From Capitulum mitella (taxonomy: Eukaryota; Arthropoda; Thecostraca; Pollicipedomorpha; Pollicipedidae), in the NCBI GenBank assembly GCA_030062745.1, contig CP099839.1:38331816-38395815 (forward strand): a stretch of 64,000 nucleotides of DNA, in the 5' to 3' direction. This document shows positions 24,301 to 37,980 of the stretch, in pieces; position 1 is the first letter of the stretch; each line of letters opens with the position of its first letter. A program made the position numbers and the translations under genes. Below the pieces are notes generated by a model. It was not told the DNA's origin. It saw only the letters and a program-made list of their open reading frames with translations, and ran no database searches.

Positions 24301-27300
24301 CGCGTTTCAGTCGGTCCGGCGCCGTTTCAGTCGGCCCGGCGCCGGTTCAGCCGGCCCGACGCTGTTTCAGCCGGCCCAGCACCGTTTCAGTCGCCCGGTG
24401 CTGTTTCAGGAGCAGCGCAGCCAGCGTGAGTCCGATGTGGAGAAGTTCCAGTCGCTGGAGGAGGAGAACGGAACGCTCCTGAGCCAGCTCAACGAGCTCA
24501 ATAAACTAGTCCAGGTCAGGACCGGGTCTGTTGCCAGGGGCGCGCGCGGCAGGCGGTTTATTGTATGCCGGCAGTGCTGAACTTCGCCGTGTAGACGTTC
24601 AAATGGTGGGACGAATTGTCAGTGTGGGATTATGAATGTCAAGTGGTGATATGGAGTTAAGAAATTACGAGTTGATTTTCTCCCTTGCAGTCGAATGCAC
24701 TGAGTTCTGTCTTGTGCTTCAGATGTCCTTCTTACATTTTTTTGTCATTTTCAACAGCTACCGCATCGTACGTAACACCTTTAAATTCTCCCCTTTTTCA
24801 TGTTTTTCTGCTGAGTAAATTCTGTTGTCATATGTCTCAGAGTCGTAATTTCTGCAGCATGTGGTCTTTCAATAGGACTTATTTCCTTGAACGTGGTATC
24901 ACGACGAAGGCATAGGCGTAGGAATGGGGGTACGGTGGCCGCCAACTTTTGGGGAAATTTAGCATTAGCCCCATAGGTAAAAATGTCTTAGCCCCCACTC
25001 ACACTTTTTTTTGGATGCTTCTGCGCCCCTGGATGGGTATGTGTCCATAAACGTTGTCTCCTATGTGCCTTGTAGGACCACAAGGAGATTCAGGAACAGT
25101 TCGAAGAGAAAATCGAAGAATGTGAACAGTTAGCTGAGAGCCTCCATGTAAAGAACGAGCTATGTGATGATCTGGTAAGTCCTGTTTCGGCTAGGTTTGA
25201 GTGACGTGTGTAACGCAGTGTGAAATCAATGGCTTGCCATTGTGTTTTGTTTTTCAGATGAGTTGTTTGAAATGTAAGACTTCATGTCAACGTGAAGAAA
25301 TTAGTAGATAATCTTATTTGGATTCCATCCGACTTGTATGGGTGATTCCGCCCAGAGTAAGGGCGACAAAAGAACCATTTCCGCTGAATAGTTAAATTTT
25401 GATTTCACTCTTATGGTGCTCTAGTGAAAGTAACTGCCTAAACATTGTGACTCCTTCCGACAATACGACTGAAAACTTGCCACTCCGACTGCAAAACACT
25501 CACGGAATACCGCAAACGTTAACGCATCTGCGTTGCTTTGACTCTGCATTCGTCGTGAATATGGACCCATGAGGTTAATAATGTATCGAAGTTCTGAACA
25601 TTTAAACGACGTTCGCGGTCCTTGGTTCCTGCTGTGTGGGTATGAATGTGGGCCACCGCAGAGGGACGGGAAACTGCCAACGGTAGCGAGACCCCAAAAC
25701 CGACGCCCGGCTTCCTGTGCAAAGCAATTCGGGGACTGGCGTCCTTGCTGAATATTTTATATCGCATCACGGTTCGAAATTGGACATTCCGCTCGTGGTC
25801 GAGCAGCGCATTGTCAACGAGGAAACCAACCGCCGGAGGCACAGCCATCCAGCCACAGCCCTTGGTCAACCTGCGCTGGTATTCTGTGCCGCTGAGCGTG
25901 ATAACTGTAGCGATTCACAAAAGCCTAACTCCATACACCGGCTAGTTTCTCCATCGCTCTGCTTCGTGTACTGCAAAGTTCCAACCTCACAACCTCAGTC
26001 AGGCTTGCGCTGGATCCTGATTTGAATCGAATCGATTCGGAGTCGACTCAGTGATTTTATGTGTTCGTCGGGAATCGGAATCAGAGCTGATTCACTTGAA
26101 AGCCAAAGTAAGTCGTAATCAGAATCGAATCGCAAACTTGTCGCCGTTTAATCACCATTGAATCAAAACTGAATTGATTTGTGGTGTAAAAACTGACTGA
26201 AATCAGGGTCAGAATCGATTTCCAGCTTGGCGAATCCGGCTGTGAGTCGATTCACTTCAGCTGAATCGAAGACAAACCCAGTACGTGCTGTCAGAATATG
26301 AACATGACCAATATGACTTTTAATATGGACGGATCTGTTTCTTCTTTCCAGGAGAAGCAGCTAACCAGGGTGATTGAAAAGAATACTGAGTTAACGATCC
26401 AAAACAGTGATCTTCAACGACAAATACATGAGCTAGACAGCGTAAGTGGAAGGCGTCCTTCCCTATAAAGCCATAAGCATATTATCGCTAGCAAAAGCGA
26501 AGAAGGAACGTTGTCTATTTCTTTTAATGTACTTCGCTTTCCTTATTTTACCCCAAAGGAGGTAATATTCATGGGCCTTCTGTTATGCATGTTCGAAACG
26601 AAACGCAGCAGTCGTGCTTACATGAATGCCCAATATTCCTGGGCCATCCTTACATTTGATGAGGAAGTGGACGTTAACAAAGCAACTGCACGTTGGGACT
26701 GTGTTGCAGATAAGTTCCCAGTGCGCATCGCTTAAAGAAAGCTTGAACAGCGTTGGGACGGAATATGAGTCGGCCAAATTTGAGGTAGAAAGTCTAAGAG
26801 AAAAGGTTTCAACCCTGGAGTCCGTACTGAAGGTAAGATGGTGTCAAAAACGAAATGGTGTTGTATTAATCATTTGCTCCATTTCTGGCAGGCAAGCAGT
26901 CTTTCCTGATCAGAGTACTCTTAGCACCTTTTTCATTGTCTGTGTATTGCTAATCCATGCTGTTTCGCTACTACTGAAAGAAAAAAGCAATGTGAGGAAG
27001 GACAGAATTATCAGACTTTGTGCTGCGCTGTTTTCATTCATAGTTATCCATGAGAGGAAATTTATGGCCTACGTAACAAATACTGTTTGCACAGCAAATG
27101 CGCGATGCTGCTGAGCGCAAGAAAGAACTGGAGAAACAGCACCAGGAGGCGCAGCAGCAGCTGCGACAAAAGCAAGAGGAGATCCAAAAACTCACCAAGG
27201 TCTCAGAGACCGAAAAACAGGCCTCTTTGGATACAATACAGACTTTAGAGAGCAAGGTAAGCAGCCTGGGATATCCGCGGACTGCTGTGAAATTTACCAG

Positions 27301-29232
27301 CAGAATACACCAAAGCATCGATTTCGTGTGTCTCTCTCAACTGTTTATATATCTCCCAGTAATTTTCAGCGGTAGGGTTGCCACCAATACCATTATTAGG
27401 TTGATCCATCATTTCGTAGCTGTTTGCCTTCAGAAACGCATTTGACTGCAGGCTAAGACAGGAAGCACATCTTGAGGGGCACGATGTGCGCAACGTACCG
27501 CGCCTGTGCCTTCAGAATTTTAGTGGTCATTTGAAATACTGTTTGGCACATTGATTTTCCCTTGATGCATTTCTCAAGGACGGATTTTGATTTATTTATT
27601 GATCTGTTTCAGTCCTTTGTATGCGTGTAATTGCAAGTTAAAAGGTCACGCGCCCCCATGATATTGTTTCCCATCATTGCTGTTTATGAAAGCAGAACAA
27701 TTGAGCTATCTTCTGATGAAAACTTCTACATTTTGTGCCCGGTGTTGGCGAAGGTTTTCGCCCACAGGAAGTTTTGTGCTGAATCTAGCCAGGCCACATG
27801 GTTTTATTTTGTTCTGCTACCTGAAATGAGACTCCTTCGGTCTACAGCCTTGTTGGTAATAGACGAAATGCAGAAGACTGGAAAAGAATAAAACAAAATG
27901 TCGTGATTGGCTTTGGCATAGGAAGCGATTAATTCAGTCTAGAGTACCAATATTTTTTGAGGAGGGGAATTTGTGTGCGAAGCTCAAAGCTGTTCACATG
28001 TTTATTCGGTGGTGGGACTTTTGTCCAACATTAGTGAATAACATTGTCATGGCCTGTGTGTGTCGTTTTTCTTGAACCCATTGTTTGGTCCTCGTCAGCG
28101 AGGTCTTTGATGAGGCGTCATTTTGCCGGAGGGATATCATGTGGGTCGATTCGACGTTCACGAAGAAGTTTGCTTACGACATGGAAAACAAACATTTAAG
28201 AGGAATCAAATACCGTGGCGCTGGGTCAAAGATCAACAGTGACCCCTTATCTTTCTATTTGCTTTTACCACGATGAGAAAAACCTAGACGCAGACAGACA
28301 GACAGATGTCAGACATCTGGACGTAATTTTACAGATATGAAGCAAATTCTTTCTGATGTTTCGCAGAGAACGTTATTCCATGAAAAGAAATGCAACATTT
28401 AGTGTTGTTTTCTAGACGGCATTGTTCTTATCTTTCAGACAGATGCTAATATTTTTTCGGGTGATTCCTAAGATCAGTGTCCGCTTGTTGCAGTTTGTGT
28501 TCTTGTAAAACAGCCTCTTCACTCCGCTCCCCGTTTCCCCCACTCGCTGGATGGCACAGTTCCAGATTAACGGCCGATTTTGTGACGTGAGTTCGGCGTG
28601 CCGTCACGGCATGTCCTTGTAGTCAGCCTAACCTTCTCCTGCCCATTTGCCAGCTGACCTGCGGGCCAAACGCCGAGTGCCAAAGGGTCTCGGACCGGTT
28701 GCAATAGATCGGGGGGACGGGCGCTCTGCCAGGTGAGCTGGTGAGCCAGGCTAACTCGTTTGATTCGTTCCGGCAGATTCGAGAGCTGGAGAAGAAAGCC
28801 GAAGTGCAGAATCTCCGGCACGAAGAGCTCATGCTCGAAATGTCTTCCCTGAAGAAGCAAAGCAAATACAAAACATCACAGGACGGCAGCCCGGAAGGAA
28901 CGATTACTCCAGGTTGGACTTGTCTTCCCGCGTGGAACACGAACAGCCGGGTAGCAAGAGCCTCCAGTTTCTACCTATCGACTGGACTCTCTTTTGCTGC
29001 TTATATGAGATAACCCTGGATGAAGTTTGTCGATTGTCTGTCTCGACTCAATGACTGCTTGATAAATGGGTTGCGCGTAGATGAATGAGAAGCACTTGCT
29101 ACAGACACGTAAATGAATAACGTTAAACTGCTTTCCATAAAGGCAGAACCTTAGGGCGTTCTGATGAATGAAAACACATTTTCAAGCACCCCTATTCAAG
29201 TATGCATTATATGAATTATATATATTATATAC

Positions 29233-29291
<59 letters not shown>

Positions 29292-32200
29292 ATGACCGTT
29301 TGCTTCGTGTTTTTATTTAACCCGTCCTCAACTGGGGGGGCAGTTGACTGCCCCCCTGAGGTTTTTCTGGGATTGCGAGAGAACCAACAAAAACAGAGTC
29401 ACCAAACTTTGTGTACCTTTTGCTCCATACATTTTACGTCTCATGTCAAAATTTTGACCTCAGGTCAGGTCAGGTGTCTGACCTAGGCCAGGTCAAACAG
29501 ACCTACGTCAAAAAAGTTTAGCGCCCTCTAACTTTTTCGCAAAACAAGATATCTCAATAATACTTTCAGGGATTAGTGATCGTGATAGATTCAACAAATC
29601 TGCTATCTCGGATTTTTCGGAATTTACCGGGTCATTGACCTAACGTCAAGCCCATTTTTAAGACATATCGCCGTTTTTTCTGAAATTGACCGAATATTCC
29701 ATAACATTTTTAGTGTGGAGTGAAGCAGACATCTAGTTACCGTCATTGGGCAAAGTATCAGTGACTTCCAGCCATTGACCGTAGGTCAGGTCACGAATAA
29801 CTGTAGTGGGCCAAAATGTACCACCGTCAAAATCGACCATGAATTACTCAGAATGGGTAGAAAATGGCAGAACTGGCTTGCACAGACGTAATTAATACCA
29901 GGAACCTCAAAAAGTTTGAAAAAGTAGCATATTTTGGAAATAAACAGGCTCTCGCGAATAAAGCTCCGCCAACTTTGTAGATTGGCAACTAATCAATTTT
30001 TCCAAAATTTAAGCATGAGAAACCATCACAAGAACCACAAAGATCAATAAAATTTACGAAGATCGTCTTTTTTCGCGAGAATAAAGGAACGCTAAAATTA
30101 GTTCCCGTCAATTTGGTACCGCATACGGCAGCGGCGCACAGTGACGGCTGACGGGAGAATTACGGTGTCTTTAACTCAACGTTTCGGCGTATATATTGAA
30201 CAAATCTGGGGAAATTAGACGTGTATCGGCATCTGCGGACATTTACTTGTGCGCTGGTGCCTTTACCTATGCGTTATTAGTCACAGCTCTTGAGATTCAG
30301 GCTATTTCTTGGTCTCATGCAGTCGGCTATGAGAAAACATATATAGGGCGTAAATTGGCTTACATATTATCTAAAACTAAAAATGAGACCAGTTTCGAGC
30401 TCTACTCGTGACAGGCTTTACAATGGTATGCTTATTTTTATCGTGCGACCAACCGTTCGTGAGTTAGAGGGGGGGCAGTCAACTGCCCCCCCCCCCCAGT
30501 CGCCGGTGTTGGGGACGGACCGACGGTCGTGCGCGGGTTAACTATGTTTGTCTTACCTTTGCTCCCGCAGTCATGTAATGGGCGCAGCGTTTTGTAATGC
30601 TGCAGAATCATTCGGCCATCGGGGACTTGACTAAGTGGTGTTCAAATGACACTGCATCTCTTTATCGAATTCTCTGAACATCTCTCTTGTCTCTGTCCAA
30701 TTCTCTCAGCTCTCTTCTTCGCTTTCCCATTCCAAGAGCCTTTGAAAATGCACCATCGATCAATGCCGGGCCTTCTGCCTGTGTTCCGCCCGCTGCCGGT
30801 CCTCTCGCCCAGCTGTCTCTGTGTGTGCGGGGCTGCGCCCTCTGAGACGAGACCGTCTGTTGCCAGACTCGATGCTGCTGTCGAACGAGAGTACTGCTCG
30901 CTCGACGCCGATCGGCACGGCCATCACTCCGGCCAGTCTGGAGGCTCTGCCGGAGGTCGACGAGACGCCCTGTAAGCGCCCCCCCCCCCCGCCCCGCCCT
31001 CCTCCGTCCCTGCCACGTCCTTCGATCATCGTGCGTCCTCCAGAGGCACTGGGTGTGCAGTTCAAGGGAGTCAACATGCACTGGTCTGGCTTCCGTGTCT
31101 GCTGTTTGGTGGAGGGGTGACCATTTTCAGGGGGGACGTTTGGAGTTTGAGTACCTGCGCCTTTTTAGGAAAACGGGTTGATTGAATGAGTGTACGTGGG
31201 TGAATGTGGTGCGGTAGACGGAACGGAGCAGCAGCCAGGCAAAGGATGGCCGCTGTTTTACAGTCTGGTCCCAGAGGAAAACAGACATCCAGTTTCCAGC
31301 TCGTGCCTGTACAGGACAGATCTCTTCCACCTTAGAGATGGACAAAGTCAGGGCTCAAATCGAGAGCGACACGAAATTTTTGGCTGAGTTAGACAAAGCC
31401 CGGTCAGCTTTAGGTAAGATGTCCGCTCGTGTCATCAGCACGATTGTTTGTCATTGTCTTTCATCGTGATTATCGGTCTCGAATTGTTCGGCAACACCAC
31501 TGGAGTGTTGTTGCTGGTGTTTGTTTCGCCTTCTTTGCCGCATATTCATGTAAAATGTCTTGTAAAGCTCAGGCCAGATCACTTGGCTCTATCTGTCGTC
31601 TGTTTTGCGAAGATTGGTGCGTTTGATTTACGTGTCTGAAATATCTGTGAACTGTGTATGCGGGCGAGTATGTTTTGCTATGCTGCATGCTTTTGATGCC
31701 CTTTCTCATGCTCTTTTTCTCTTTTTGCTCTTTCCATGCTCTTCACGCCGCGGTTTTGAGCACTGTTCCTCGTTTGCCGCAAGAATGGCTGGCAGCCTAT
31801 CGTTTCGTGGCGTCACCGTGTGCCGGTTGGCAGCGCTTGCGGCCAATCGGCTGTGGCAGTCGCGGCCCACCATGCCGTGCCGGACCTGGCCATGTGTCGA
31901 CTGCGCTGCCGTGCGGCGCCGGGCTCCGTCTGACAGTCGCCCGCCGCCCCCTCTCTGTGCCTCCTCAGGCCGCCTCTGCTGGGTGTCCCCGCCCCGCCCC
32001 CGGCGGCGGCGCCACGCTCCCCGTCGGCCGCCGGCGCCCCGCCCGGCGCCGCCGGCGGCGGCGGCCGAGCGGCCGGCGCGCGCTCGCCTGCTGCCCCGTC
32101 CACGCGTGCCCCACCCGCACCCCGACCCCGCCCCGGGCCACGCGGCCGCGGCCGACGGCCGAGCGGCGGCGCGCAGCCGCAGACCGGCCAGGAGAGCAGG

Positions 32201-35200
32201 TGGGCCGCAGCTCAGCGTCCCTGCTCGCCGCCCGCCGCCCCCGCCCGCCGCCGCCTCGCTCGGCCTTAGGAGACTGCTTCGTAGTGTCGGCGAGCTGCCC
32301 GTGTTGTCCCCGGCTGGGCTGGACTGCGTCTTAATCGCTCGACAGTAGATAGTGCTTACCCGGCTGGCATCGTTTTCAGTGCATCCCGAAATTAGCGGCG
32401 TTTGGTTGCTGCAGAGAAGTCGCTTTGCCAGAGCATATGAACAGTCACGTATTTGTTTTGCGGCATTGAGACAGACTGTAAGACCTAGAATGATAATGCA
32501 CTCGAATAGATTGCGCCAAAATGAATCAATCTGCTGGAGTTTCCTTAGCCATCTCCAAACCGCGTAGAATGGTCGAAAGCGTTAGGAATATAGTCCCCGA
32601 TATACGTATGACGTAGTTATATCATAGCATTCATACGCTGTAACGTATAAATGTCATTTGCATAGTTTCAGTAGTGAGAAGAAACTTGGACCTTGTTTTG
32701 ATATCACTCACATCTAAGATTCACGTGATTTTATTTTCAGTCTCTTTATCTCGGCCCCGACTGGTGGGGGGACAGTTGACCGCCCCTCCCTCGAGTTTTT
32801 TTCCAGAATTGCGAGAGAACGAATAAACGCAGCGTCTCGAAACTTCGTGTAACTTTTGCTTGATCATTTTGCACCTTGCGTCAAAGGTTTGACCTCAGAT
32901 CAAGTCAGTGGCTGACCTAGGTCAGATCAAGCGAGTCTTTGTCTAAAAAAGTTTAGCGCCCTGTAACTTTTTCGCAAAACATGATATGACAATAAAACTA
33001 GTGGTTGATAACCACTTAAGTTTTCCAAAATTTAAGCATGAGAATCCATTACAAGAACCACTAGGATCAATAAATATTGCATGGAAAGGCCTATGTCACA
33101 AAAATAAAGAAACGCCAAAACTGTTTCCCGTTAATATCAAACCGCGTTCGACTATGGCGCCCGCCAGCAGTCGGCGCCAAAATCGCCGTGTCTTTAACTC
33201 AACGTTTCGGCGTATATATCAGACAAATCAGAAAAAATTAGATGTGTATCGGCGTCTACGGTCTTTAACCTGTTCGTTGGTGGTTTTATTTAGACTTTAT
33301 TAATCACAGCCCTTGAGATCCAGGTCGCTTCACGGTTTCATGCAATCGGCTGTGAGAAAACATATATAGGGCATAAATGGCCTTCATATTATCCAACACG
33401 GAAAATGAGACCTGTTTTAAGCTCTCCTGGTCACGGGCTTTCCAACAGTGAGCTTATTTTTATCGTGCGACCAACCGTTCGTGAGTTAGAGGGGGCGGTC
33501 AGCCCCCTTCCCCCAGTCGGGCGTGCATGGCGCCGGCGGCCAGTCGGGCGCGGTTTAAAATAACGTCCAAAGGAACTAAAACTTGACCTGACCATATATT
33601 TTCGGCTTCTTTTACTACCATGTGTACCGAACTCGTTTGCAATTTGCTGCTTTTAGCACCACTACGAGGCTGCAATGACAAAGCTCTTGAATGCCGACAA
33701 CCCGAGCTGATACCTACCTCTCCCATCGTCGGGCATGTCCTGCCTCTGATGCCGGCGCTGTGACCGGGTCGCGTCCGACCGGCGACCCCTGACCGGCCGG
33801 CTGTGCCGCAGGGCTGGTGAACTCGGTGGCCGGCAGCGGGCAGACGCCGGCGCACCCAGTCTACTTGACGTCGGCGCCGCTGCCGGCCGGGTACGCGCCG
33901 CTGGCCGGCGAGCCGCTGCTGCCGGCGGCGCCGTTCCCCGGCTACCCGGCGCCGGGCACCGCCCTGATGCAGCAGCTGCCGGCCGGCTACAGTCTGGAGC
34001 AGGCTGTGCACGCGCTGCCTGCTGGACAGGTGCCGGCCGTGCCGCCGACGATCTACAGAGACGGTACGGCCGGCCGGAGCCCTCCCCCCCCCCCCATTCA
34101 GGAGGAGAGGGTCACTTCGAGAACCGTCCCCACGACAGCCGCGCCAAAAAGCCGGGCTTTGAGCAAGGGGCATCCGAGTGGTAGCTGATCTGCCTAGAAA
34201 AAATGCAAGTGTCCAATTGTTATAGGCGTAAGAAATTACTGAGCAAGAGTGTTAAATATATTATTACATCTTTCATATATTACGCCGATAAACATGTTTT
34301 GTTACGCCTACTGACGTCCGAAAAGCAGGGCCCCGGGTGCGTCTGGGCTCTACAATGCCAATTTCGTCGAAATGCGCAACACGCTTGATATTTGTTGTTG
34401 GCACCGACAGTGGCGTGGATCAGCGCAGTATTTGTCCCGTGAAAGCTGTTGTTGGGTTTTCCGCGACATTTGCAACTGATTCTGATCTGTTGCGACAGTG
34501 ATTCTGATTCTGATCGATGCGGTCGCGACGTTTCAGACAAGGCCAGTCTGATGAACGGCACCGTTCCGGGTCTTATGCCGGCGAATCTGGCGCCACAGCT
34601 GACCACAGCCCCCCAGCCAGGCGTCGTCGACGTGCTGGACATCCCTGGCAAGGGCAAATGCCAGGTCTTCATCGCCAGGTGGGAGCCCAGGACATGTCCA
34701 CGTCTCAGCTTGTGTTCGACTACGCGAACGAAGCTAAGCTCTGATCGTCCGATGGCGGCGATGTGGTCGATTTCATAACCGAAGCAGGGCGCCTCTATCG
34801 TAGGGTCAGCCGAGGGAGAGAGGAAATCACATTGCTGAATGGTAGCAGCAGTTGGCTTGATTATTTTTGAGTGGTAGCCTCTCGGGCTGGGGCGGGAATT
34901 TATGTCTCCTCGTTTTATGTCGGGGAACATACCATTTCGTTATCGTCAGCGCCGCCACACGACCACGCCGAGACGCTTGACATTGTGATGCAGGCTCACG
35001 ATTCAAAGCGCTGCCCACTGGTGCCGTTTTATACAGCCCTCCTGGGCATTGCTGGTCTCGGGGGCCTCGTAAATTACCGACTGGAGTATCTCTGCCCGTA
35101 AATCAGTCCACAGCGAATCGCTAACAGATTCTGTCGCGTTATCCGTCGTGCTCCCCCTCCACGCCTCGCAGCGGCCGGCTCATGCCTCCTGCTGCCATCT

Positions 35201-37917
35201 GTCGGCAGATACTCGTACGATCCGTTCCAACACTCGCCGAACGAGGCGCCCGAGAGCGAGCTGCGCCTGAACGCCGGCGACTACGTGCTGGTCTGGGGCG
35301 ACATGGACGAGGACGGCTTCCTGGACGGCGAGACGCTGGACGGCCGGCGCGGCCTGGTGCCCTCCAACTTCGTCCAGAAGCTGGTCGGCGACGACCTGCT
35401 GGAGTTCCACCGCCAGGTGGTGGCCGGCCTGCGGGACTGTGACCAGACGTCCGTCTCCACCTCGGTGCCGCACGACCTCGACTTCAACTCGGCGGACGAG
35501 GCGTTCCTCAGCAACCTCGGTGAGCAGGCGCCGGAGGACGGGCTCGGTCTGTCCGTGTTCCCCCGCTGTTTGAGCGGTATTCGGGACGCTCTCTTTGGCT
35601 TCACTCGCATCGTCATTGTTACTCGGATGTCTTCTTGGCGGCCTGCGCTGAGCGATGCGTTTCGGCCTGTCATCCACGGCTGTTCCGACTTTGATCGTGG
35701 GCCGCTCGTGTCCTTGCTTGGCCGTTCGTCGGCTACAGTGTACCCGTCACAGCGCCGGCCGCGCCGCCGCCCGTGCCTGGCGGGGCGCCGCTGGCCACGC
35801 GCCTCCGTCCTGACTGTCGTAGTGCCGCCGCCCTGTGCCGGCCACCGTCTGAGCGGGCGGCGCCCGGTGTTCTGACATGGTTGTGCCGCCCGGCCGCCCC
35901 ATGGCTGAGACTGGTTCTCTTCCGTAGCTCACTTGCGCTACAATAAGCACGGGGCTCGGATAAAGCGCAAAATGCCGGAGTTGCAGCGTGTACAGACATA
36001 CAGGCCTCGTACGTCCGGTGGACGCGCCACCCGCAGTAGCTGCGCGCTTTTTGCCACCTATTTGGCGTGCCTGGTCGCATGACGTGCATTGCTCTTGAGC
36101 CGTATCTGTATGCCACGCCAGGATGCACTTACCTACGTTGCGTATTTGTTTCTTTTTGCGTGGCCTTTACCATTTGCCTAACTCCTTCTCCATCTCTCTT
36201 GCTACCTTTCCCCGTCTCTCTTTATTTGGTCTTTTGGATATCCTTCCCTCGTCCCCCTTTTTACGTTCCTCTCTCTGTTTTACTGTTCACATGTATATAG
36301 CGCGCATCCTGATAAACCATACATAGCGGTATTTGAATACATGGAAGGCTCCAGCATGCGTTCGGCTAGAGGTTTAAGTGCCCTTGGCGTATCTTAAAAA
36401 GCTTTGTTTTGACGACCTTTTGCGACCATGGTTTTGATAATGACTCGTTATCATTATTATTTGTCGATCCTATTATTATTATTATTATTTGTCACCAGAT
36501 TACAGAAAACTCAATTTGCTGCACGGTTTCGTAATTTGACAGATGCCTTTCTTTCATCCATCTTTTTCTGAAAATAAGTGTTTTGTCAATGCCAAAATAC
36601 CATTGCATCAGGTCGCAGGACTAACGTGCCTGTGCATTGTTACGTTTCTTAGTATTCAGCACCAGCATTTGGTAGATATGCACTGTCTGCAAAATGCCCC
36701 TTCATTTGCACACAAGCGAAGAAGGCCGCAGTGCTCTGGCACGCGACGACTGCTTTTATTTTTATTGAGGTTATTTACATATTGCACATTTTAGTTAAAA
36801 GACATACTTCCAAAGACTAATAAAGCAGCACCTCAAAACCTAGTTTCGGCAAGCGAGGCTGAGTTGCATCCCCTGTTTCAGCTTACATTGCCATGTGTTG
36901 CGCTTCATAGAAGAAACTGCACCTTTTACCCCCATGTTGTTGAACCAGCGAATGCCAACGGAGATTATCTAGCATGTATTTAGGTCCTAAAAGGTACTTA
37001 ATGTAGGTTCCTTCTGGCTTGCATCGCTTCGTCGATTATCTCTCTCGTTTTATATGTAGCCATATCGCCGTGTGGAACACAGTTATAGTCACGTAAAAGT
37101 AGGATAATCTCTGGAGGTAGATTGTTTTACGTATTCCGCTCCTTATAGGTTAATTTTGGCTTTTTGGATGCCAAGATATCGATAGAAGGTGACGGCAGAT
37201 TTCACAAAAAGCACTATCACATTTTGCACCGAATCGTAAGCGACATGCTCATGCACTGACGAGCAGCGTGAAATAGTAGAGACTGTTATGCGACCGTTCT
37301 GCCGCCTGATTGGTAGTTCAGCCGTGACGTGTCTATCTGGGCCTGCGCGTGACCCCGCCTACATGCCGGCCGCCCGCAGACGAGTACAACAACCGTCACG
37401 CGCCCGAGGAGTACCCGCCGGCGCCTCAGTACGCCGGGTACGGCTACGAGGGCTCGGTGTTCAGCGACGAGGACGAGGAGGACCACCTGGGCGGCTCGGG
37501 CCAGAGCGCTGGTGGGTGGCGTCGGGCGACACGTGCCTAGTCTTCAGGGCTGCGCTGTGGGGTTTTGGGGAGGGACGGAGGGGGAGGGGTACAGCGCTCA
37601 TCGCTGCAAGGGTGCCCGAATTTCTCGTCTTTTGCCCTTGCTGCTCGGTACCCTCATCAGTCCCGTGAGCTGAGTGGTGCAGAACTCCCTTTTCATCGTG
37701 GAGGAGCACTATATGAGACAGAAATAGGTGGGAAGGGCGTGCAGCCTTAGGATCAGTAAGTATTCAGAAGCACGCACGACCCCAGGCATGTCAGGAGATC
37801 ATGTAACGTCAAGTGTCAACTCGTAAAAGTGAGCTTCAGATTGGTCGCACGGCATTATTAGTTGGTGTAGCGCAAGGTTCTGCGTTTGCGAGACTGTGTC
37901 GGGGAAAACTCTCGCTT

Positions 37918-37980
<63 letters not shown>

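Larger units (their letters stand above)
13842..24409. other. Large intron (10.6 kb) between RIM-BP exons 4 and 5
   Basis: No exon of the protein could be supported. It has CpG islands at about 15.4-16.0, 17.9-18.35, 20.3-21.3 and 22.9-24.4 kb, minisatellites at 20.6, 22.9 and 23.95 kb, and degenerate MITE-like bits near 16620-16720 and 18765-18900. An internal promoter for shorter isoforms could lie in an island, but nothing specific shows this. Confidence 0.4.
24515..28776. other. Introns between RIM-BP exons 5-10
   Basis: Apart from the exons listed, they contain a short MITE-like piece (24911-25033), a GAATC/GATTC-rich patch (26020-26275) and otherwise unremarkable AT-rich intron sequence. 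Confidence 0.5.

Noticed and set aside
29202-29486. Tyr/Ile repeat peptides over (TA)n tracts (also 37813-38036 and 61679-61867)
   Set aside because: Translation of simple TA repeats; not coding.
30196-30411. 71-residue frame inside transposon copy 2
   Set aside because: Short, no transposase-like motifs, and the equivalent in copy 1 is only a similarly short frame; treated as chance within a non-autonomous element.
33499-34173. 224-residue - strand frame
   Set aside because: It is the antisense shadow of RIM-BP exon 12; the + strand fits the gene by phase and position.
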